From assembly GCA_040003205.1 (NCBI GenBank), contig JBDUDA010000092.1, positions 1 through 10,808 of the forward strand: a stretch of DNA of 10,808 nt, in the 5' to 3' direction. The notes under the pieces were generated by a model. It did no database searches, was not told the DNA's origin, and saw nothing but the letters and a program-made list of their open reading frames with translations. Position numbers and translations under genes: made by a program. The DNA comes from JALYIM01 sp040003205. GTDB taxonomy: Bacteria; Acidobacteriota; Terriglobia; Terriglobales; Acidobacteriaceae. Below, one piece after another: positions 6,776 to 10,808 of the stretch (position 1 is its first letter; every line of letters begins with the position of its first letter).

Positions 6776-7192
6776 ATGGAACCAAAAATTCGCGTGCTGG
6801 TCGCCAAGCCTGGCCTTGACGGTCATGATCGCGGCGCCAAGGTGATAGCGCGTGCCCTACGTGACGCCGGCATGGAAGTGATCTACACCGGGCTTCGTCA
6901 GACGCCCGAGATGATCGTCAGCGCCGCCCTACAGGAAGACGTTCATGTGATCGGACTGTCGATTCTTTCCGGCGCACATAACGCAATCATCCCGCGCGTC
7001 CTGAATCTGCTTGCGGACAATAAGATGGACGATGTGATCGTGGTACTCGGGGGCATCATCCCCGATCAGGACATCGCTAACCTCAAGAAGCTCGGTGTCG
7101 CAGCCGTCTTTCAACCCGGAACTTCTATGGACAGCATCGTGCAATTTATCCGCGCCAATGTGAAGCCACGCGACGTTCCCATGGCGACTTAA
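6776..7192 (+). CDS. B12-binding small subunit of the acyl-CoA mutase
   Basis: This 138-residue stand-alone cobalamin-binding domain would pair with the large subunit at 4290 to form the holoenzyme, as in split archaeal methylmalonyl-CoA mutases and in IcmA/IcmB of Streptomyces. The base-off/His-on signature is intact: Lys11, Asp15, His17 and Gly20 in KPGLDGHDRG match the K-x3-D-x-H-x2-G pattern, with His17 as the lower axial cobalt ligand. Further cobalamin-fold blocks are VIYTGLRQTPEMIV, the GLSILSGAHN loop near 60 and VVLGGIIPDQD near 90. The start is ATG 6776, preceded by a weak GAG five bases away. A GTG two codons upstream (6770) is also in frame. The stop codon shares its last base with the ATG of the next gene, so these two genes are probably translationally coupled. 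The gene is separated from its presumed partner by the DNA glycosylase gene. Confidence 0.94.
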   Translation: MEPKIRVLVAKPGLDGHDRGAKVIARALRDAGMEVIYTGLRQTPEMIVSAALQEDVHVIGLSILSGAHNAIIPRVLNLLADNKMDDVIVVLGGIIPDQDIANLKKLGVAAVFQPGTSMDSIVQFIRANVKPRDVPMAT

Positions 7193-7920
7193 TGGATGCC
7201 ATCGGCACTTCCCGTCTGCGTGACATCCTCGCGCGCACTGTTGGACCCGCGCCATGGTATTGGAAGACCTTCCCCGAATTGACGGCGGCCTCAGGACAGC
7301 GTTTTACCTGGACGCATCACGGCGATCAAGGTCCGCTCGGCTATGTCGTAACTCTCGCACTTCAGCAAGAGCCGGACAAACCACGGCTGGCCTTAAATAC
7401 ATACTGCCGTCCCTTCCCTGTATCGCAGTCGCGGATTGGAATCTGGTGTCCTGAGGGCCGCGGGCTGCGGCTCGCTTGCTTTGATCTCGATGAATTGAAG
7501 GCGTTTGATTTGTCTGAACTCGCGGGCTGGTTCAAACAGTCGTCGGATCGTATCTATGCCGCAACCGCGCCAGTAGCGGATTTTGAGGTTCCGCTCGGGC
7601 TTGTTCCCGGAATGCACACCATTATCGTGCCTGCGGAACTGCGCGAGGTGGATGAAATCGTTGTTCCCACCAGCTATCCGGCCAAAAGCGCGGACGACCC
7701 CGCGTTTGCCCTTTACGTTTTTTATTTGCAGGCAGGATTGGTCGAGGTGTTGCCGCAGAAATGGTTCACGGCCAGCCAGTACGAAGTTGGACAACAGTGG
7801 ATCACCCGTGCCGCCCGCGATCCGGAATCGCATCGCATTTTCGGCGACGGAATACGGCTGGGAAGTTTTCTTCTCGAAGAGGATGGACGCCGTTTAGAGC
7901 GCTGGTTGGATAAGGGCTGA
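7192..7920 (+). CDS. conserved-looking protein of unknown function, coupled to the mutase B12 subunit
   Basis: I do not recognise this 242-residue protein. Its ATG overlaps the preceding stop (TAATG), a one-base overlap that favours translational coupling and suggests a role linked to the mutase. It has no signal peptide or membrane segment and looks soluble and mixed alpha/beta. It has a Trp/aromatic-rich start (PAPWYWKTFPEL, 19-30), a segment with Thr-Tyr-Cys (70-72) and IGIWCPEGRG (82-91), a charged FDLDELKAFDLSEL stretch (97-110), hydrophobic strands around 142-160 (TIIVPAE, DEIVVPTSY) and an aromatic helix FALYVFYLQAGL (172-183). A C-terminal helical region ends in SFLLEEDGRRLERWL (225-239). 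No nucleotide-binding P-loop, so it is not a MeaB/MeaI-type G-protein chaperone. Mutase accessory or assembly factor is only a context-based guess. Coding character is supported by length, coupling and tight packing with neighbours. Confidence 0.8.
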   Translation: MDAIGTSRLRDILARTVGPAPWYWKTFPELTAASGQRFTWTHHGDQGPLGYVVTLALQQEPDKPRLALNTYCRPFPVSQSRIGIWCPEGRGLRLACFDLDELKAFDLSELAGWFKQSSDRIYAATAPVADFEVPLGLVPGMHTIIVPAELREVDEIVVPTSYPAKSADDPAFALYVFYLQAGLVEVLPQKWFTASQYEVGQQWITRAARDPESHRIFGDGIRLGSFLLEEDGRRLERWLDKG

Positions 7921-7934
7921 ATTTTAAATTTGAG

Positions 7935-8558
7935 ATGCTGACCGGCGTCCTACCTGTAATGCCTTCCAATACCTATCTTGAATGCGAGCACCTAAACGGA
8001 ATATCGGTGCTGCGCTTGAAGTCGAAGGACGGAACGAACCGGCTGAATCTGGATTTCATGTTGTATATGAGTAAAAAGGTTTCCCAACTATCGCTTGTCC
8101 CTCGGCCCTTGATCATTACTGGCAACGACAATTACTTTTCGGTGGGAGCCGATCTCAGTGAAATTGCCTCTCTCAAGGAAGCATCTGCATATGATTTCGC
8201 GCAGGCAGGACAATCGTTGATGAACGAAGTTCAAGATTATCCCGCGCCGGTGTATGCGGCCATTTCGGGATACTGTATGGGTGGTGGGCTCGATCTCGCG
8301 CTAGCGTGTCACTATCGCCTCGCTTCACAGACGGCTGTCTTCGGTCATCGGGGAGCCACTCTCGGACTAATTACCGGATGGGGAGGAACTCAGCGCCTCC
8401 CTCGCTTGATCGGAAAGGGTCACGCATTGCAAATGTTCACCGCGGCAGAAAAGCTTTCAGCTAAAGTTGCTTACCAAATCAGACTGGTGGATGCCATCGT
8501 CGGCGATCCGGTCGCGGAAGCTCTACTGAGGATTCAAGCAGCGCCAGCGGTAGTCTAA
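7935..8558 (+). CDS. short crotonase (enoyl-CoA hydratase/isomerase) family protein with atypical active site
   Basis: This 207-residue protein has the crotonase fold. FSVGADLSEIA (68-78) and GYCMGGGLDLALAC (112-125) supply the two oxyanion-hole loops that hold the thioester carbonyl. FGHRGATLGLITGWGGTQRLPRLIG (136-160) aligns without gaps to the FGQPEILLG...GAGGTQRL block of rat enoyl-CoA hydratase. In that alignment Glu144 becomes Asp120 and Glu164 becomes Gly140, so the normal acid/base pair for hydration is not intact. The protein is also about 50 residues shorter than usual: it ends soon after LVDAIVGDPVAEALL and lacks the C-terminal helical part that helps trimer packing. The frame after the stop does not continue the family sequence. 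Candidate roles are a methylglutaconyl-type hydratase, isomerase, decarboxylase or hydrolase. The start ATG 7935 lacks a good ribosome-binding site, and ATG 7959 is an alternative. It begins 14 bases after the preceding gene. Confidence 0.88.
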   Translation: MLTGVLPVMPSNTYLECEHLNGISVLRLKSKDGTNRLNLDFMLYMSKKVSQLSLVPRPLIITGNDNYFSVGADLSEIASLKEASAYDFAQAGQSLMNEVQDYPAPVYAAISGYCMGGGLDLALACHYRLASQTAVFGHRGATLGLITGWGGTQRLPRLIGKGHALQMFTAAEKLSAKVAYQIRLVDAIVGDPVAEALLRIQAAPAVV

Positions 8559-8562
8559 TTGT

Positions 8563-8575
8563 TTTAGTAACTAAA
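8563..8575. promoter_or_regulatory. palindrome TTTAGT-A-ACTAAA upstream of the carboxyltransferase gene
   Basis: This is a perfect 13-base inverted repeat (six-base arms, one-base centre) in the 80-base gap between the crotonase and carboxyltransferase genes, 63 bases before the ATG. It resembles a dimeric repressor operator more than a terminator, having no GC-rich stem. A weak promoter-like pair (TTGCGC 8585-8590, 16-base spacer, TATACC 8607-8612) lies just downstream, so the palindrome could control a promoter for the carboxylase/lyase part of the cluster. The regulator is unknown. Confidence 0.33.
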
Positions 8576-8638
8576 TGCGAAAGTTTGCGCCGCCTGCTCT
8601 GGCTGGTATACCGTAAATAGTTTTAGGGTTTCTCCCTC

Positions 8639-10339
8639 ATGCCAGATCGTAACGAACCTGTTTCTGTCAGCAACTCGGCCGTACTGAAGTCGCGCGTGGA
8701 TGCCACTTCAGCCCGCTTTGAAGCCAATATGCGATTTCTTGCGGATATGGTTTCGCAAGTTCGGAACGAGGAAGAAAAAGTCCGCGAGGGTGGCGGTGCC
8801 AAAGCCATTGAGAACCAGCACAGCAAAGGGCGGCTCACCGCGCGGGAGAGAATCGCTCTTCTAGTTGATCCCGGCACATTCTTCGAACTGGGCATCTATG
8901 TGGCGCACCGCATGTACGAAGAATGGGGCGGCGCACCCGCGGGCGGCGTCGTTACTGGGCTCGCGCGCATTTGTACCCGGTTGGTTATGATCATCGCCAA
9001 CGACGCCACGGTCAAAGCCGGCGCGTTTTTTCCCATGACGGCGAAGAAGGTGATCCGCGCACAAAATATCGCTATCGAAAATCGCATTCCCACGGTTTAC
9101 CTGGTCGATTCCGCAGGCGTATTTCTCCCTCTACAGGAAGACGTGTTTCCCGATACTGACGATTTTGGACGTGTCTTCCGCAACAACGCAGTGATGTCAG
9201 CTATGGGCATTTCGCAAATCGCCGCCATCATGGGTATGTGTGTGGCCGGCGGCGGATATCTTCCGGTGATGTGCGATCACGTGCTGATGACCGATGGCAG
9301 CGGACTGTTTCTTGCTGGTCCAGCGCTCGTGCAGGCGGCAATTGGACAAAAAGTTTCCGCTGAGGATCTTGGCGGGGCGGCCATGCACTCGTCCATCAGC
9401 GGCACGGTGGATTTTCGCGAGCCGAATGACGAAGCGTGCCTGTCAACAATTCGCAACATCATCGAAAAGTGGGGATACCGGCGGCAATCTCCCTGGGACC
9501 GCAAAAAGCCGGAACGCCCAGCTCTCGCTGGCGAGGAAATCTACGGAATTTACGATTCTTCCCCTGCGCGTCCTTACGACACCAAGGAAATCATCGCGCG
9601 CATCGTGGATGGCAGCCGCTTTGACGAATACAAACCTGAATACGGTAAAACCATTGTTTGTGGTTATGCCCGCATTGGAGGATTTGCTGTCGGAATTGTT
9701 GCGAATCAGAAACTACATTCGCAAGCCACCGATCATGAAGGCCACAAGCGCATGGAATTTGGCGGCGTAATTTATACCGAGTCCGCTGAGAAGGCCGCGC
9801 GTTTCATTATGGATTGCAATCAGAACCTGATTCCACTGGTCTTCTTCCACGACGTGAACGGATTCATGGTCGGACGCGATGCTGAATGGAGCGGCATCAT
9901 CAAAGCGGGTGCAAAGCTGGTGAATGCGGTCTCGAATTCCGTGGTCCCTAAAATTACGGTAATCATCGGGGGATCATTCGGTGCAGGCCACTATGCCATG
10001 TGTGGAAAGGCCTATGATCCACGATTCGTGTTCGCGTGGCCCACGGCGCGCTATGCGGTGATGAGTGGCGATTCCGCGGCAGGAACTCTGGTGGAAATTA
10101 AAATTAAGCAACTGGAGCGCAGCGGCAAGAAGCTCAGTGATGAAGAGCGCAAAGAACTGTTTGAATCGGTGAAGCGCACCTACGACGAGCAGACCGATCC
10201 CCGCTACGGAGCAGCGAGACTGTGGATAGATAAGATCATTGATCCGGTCGAAACTCGCGAGGCGCTGACGCTGGCGCTTGAGGCGGCGGCCTTGAATCCC
10301 GATGTGCCGGAATTCAAAGTTGGAGTGCTACAGACTTAA
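8639..10339 (+). CDS. biotin-dependent acyl-CoA carboxylase, carboxyltransferase (beta) subunit, methylcrotonyl-CoA-carboxylase-like
   Basis: The 566-residue subunit would transfer CO2 from carboxybiotin to an acyl-CoA. An N-terminal helical region (to about 60) leads into KGRLTARERIALLVDPGTF (63-81). The N-domain carries FFPMTAKKVIRAQNIAIENR (130-149), YLVDSAGVFLPLQEDVFPD (154-172) with FGRVFRNN, the oxyanion loop CVAGGGYLP (201-209), FLAGPALVQAAIG and EDLGGAAMH (242-250). The C-domain carries RIVDGSRFDEYKPEYG (321-336), the GFMVGRDAEWSGIIKAGAK block (408-426), the second oxyanion loop GGSFGAGHYAMCG (444-456) and a closing DPVETR (535-540). The VFPD-x3-FGR and sAEDLGGA blocks are nearer methylcrotonyl- than propionyl-CoA carboxylase, but an extra segment around 357-377 and LPLQ in place of LPRQ set it apart. 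The biotin carboxylase and biotin carrier are not in the window. The lyase gene follows after ten bases. Confidence 0.93.
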   Translation: MPDRNEPVSVSNSAVLKSRVDATSARFEANMRFLADMVSQVRNEEEKVREGGGAKAIENQHSKGRLTARERIALLVDPGTFFELGIYVAHRMYEEWGGAPAGGVVTGLARICTRLVMIIANDATVKAGAFFPMTAKKVIRAQNIAIENRIPTVYLVDSAGVFLPLQEDVFPDTDDFGRVFRNNAVMSAMGISQIAAIMGMCVAGGGYLPVMCDHVLMTDGSGLFLAGPALVQAAIGQKVSAEDLGGAAMHSSISGTVDFREPNDEACLSTIRNIIEKWGYRRQSPWDRKKPERPALAGEEIYGIYDSSPARPYDTKEIIARIVDGSRFDEYKPEYGKTIVCGYARIGGFAVGIVANQKLHSQATDHEGHKRMEFGGVIYTESAEKAARFIMDCNQNLIPLVFFHDVNGFMVGRDAEWSGIIKAGAKLVNAVSNSVVPKITVIIGGSFGAGHYAMCGKAYDPRFVFAWPTARYAVMSGDSAAGTLVEIKIKQLERSGKKLSDEERKELFESVKRTYDEQTDPRYGAARLWIDKIIDPVETREALTLALEAAALNPDVPEFKVGVLQT

Positions 10340-10349
10340 TCACTTTCCA

Positions 10350-10808
10350 ATGGCAGATGACATTAAGATCGTGGAGTGTCCGCGAGACGCATGGCAAGGG
10401 TTGCCGGGACAAATCCCGTCACACATCAAAACCGAATATTTGCGGACGCTGATCAGCGCAGGATTCAAACATATTGACGGCGCAGCTTTCGTATCTCCGA
10501 AAGCTGTGCCCCAGATGGCCGACTCGGACGAAGTTCTGAAAGAGCTCGATCCTCCGGATGACGTCGAAATTATTGGTATCGTCGTAAATGAAAAGGGAGC
10601 GCAGCGCGCGGTTGAGACGCATGCAATCAAAACTCTCGGATTCCCTTATTCAGTTTCACCAACATTTCTTCGCAATAATCAGAACCAGAGTCTCGAAGAC
10701 TCAATCGACGAACTTGAAAAGATCACGCATCGAGGAGAAGAGGGCGGTCTCGACACCGTCGTTTACATCTCCATGGCCTTTGGGAATCCTTATGGAGATG
10801 AGTGGAAT
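10350..10808 (+). CDS. HMG-CoA-lyase-like protein, N-terminal part
   Basis: The first 153 codons are present; the gene runs off the right edge. HMG-CoA lyase splits 3-hydroxy-3-methylglutaryl-CoA to acetyl-CoA and acetoacetate, the last step of leucine breakdown. Family signs are Arg12-Asp13 in CPRDAWQGL (10-18), FVSPKAVPQMAD (47-58) and YISMAFGNPYGDEW (139-152). Differences from typical enzymes are clear. GPRDGLQ is replaced by CPRDAWQG, the conserved Glu of VIE-x3-FVSP (Glu72 in human) is Asp43, and the usual GCPY is GNPY. The catalytic C-terminal cysteine and His-x-His metal ligands lie outside the window, so activity cannot be judged. The ATG at 10350 is ten bases after the carboxyltransferase stop with no clear Shine-Dalgarno, suggesting translation coupled to that gene. 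Carboxylase next to lyase is the arrangement of leucine (liu-type) catabolic operons. Confidence 0.88.
   Translation, partial: MADDIKIVECPRDAWQGLPGQIPSHIKTEYLRTLISAGFKHIDGAAFVSPKAVPQMADSDEVLKELDPPDDVEIIGIVVNEKGAQRAVETHAIKTLGFPYSVSPTFLRNNQNQSLEDSIDELEKITHRGEEGGLDTVVYISMAFGNPYGDEWN

Noticed and set aside
7192..7920. The unknown protein as a MeaB/MeaI-type G-protein chaperone of the mutase
   Set aside because: No Walker A (GxxxxGK[ST]) or other GTPase motifs are present, and the size and sequence do not fit.
8559..8638. Frameshift that would restore the missing C-terminus of the crotonase
   Set aside because: The other two frames past the stop were read; one closes after a few codons and the longer one (about 20 codons) does not resemble the crotonase C-terminal helices.
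1..10808. Mobile elements, tRNA/rRNA genes, CRISPR arrays or a cobalamin riboswitch
   Set aside because: No transposase or integrase motifs, regularly spaced repeats or tRNA-like folds were seen, and the gaps near the mutase genes are too short to hold a full cobalamin riboswitch.

Overview
The window reads as a chromosomal segment of a moderately GC-rich Gram-negative bacterium, most likely an Acidobacteriota (Terriglobia-like) organism. That placement is inferred from an outer-membrane TolC-family protein with long low-complexity loops, the overall protein style and the mix of genes, and it is not proven. No RNA genes, insertion sequences, phage genes, CRISPR arrays or replication origins were recognised.

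Left part (1-1278): two genes lie on the minus strand, truA (tRNA pseudouridine synthase) and, downstream of it, the first 41 codons of a 2-isopropylmalate/homocitrate-synthase-like enzyme that runs off the left edge. A divergent intergenic region separates truA from a plus-strand block that fills the rest of the window.

Middle part (1279-4251): a 709-residue TolC-like outer-membrane efflux/secretion protein is followed by a WaaE-like family 2 glycosyltransferase. Both point to the cell envelope.

Right part (4290-10808): this is a tightly packed acyl-CoA metabolism cluster. In order it has the large subunit of a B12-dependent acyl-CoA mutase, an AlkA-type DNA glycosylase, the separate B12-binding mutase subunit, an unrecognised 242-residue protein that overlaps that gene by one base, a short crotonase-family protein, the carboxyltransferase subunit of a biotin-dependent acyl-CoA carboxylase (methylcrotonyl-CoA carboxylase-like), and the start of an HMG-CoA-lyase-like protein that runs off the right edge.

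The most informative observation is in the mutase. By homology it would be called methylmalonyl-CoA mutase, but the two residues that read the substrate carboxylate (Tyr89 and Arg207 of the Propionibacterium enzyme) align with Phe119 and Gln237. That is the Phe/Gln pair of isobutyryl-CoA mutase. Carboxylase, crotonase and HMG-CoA-lyase-like genes together resemble the lower leucine pathway (3-methylcrotonyl-CoA to acetyl-CoA plus acetoacetate). The crotonase lacks the usual hydratase glutamates and the lyase is divergent, so the cluster may serve a variant pathway for branched or tertiary-carbon acyl-CoAs. The pathway is inference; the substitutions are visible directly.
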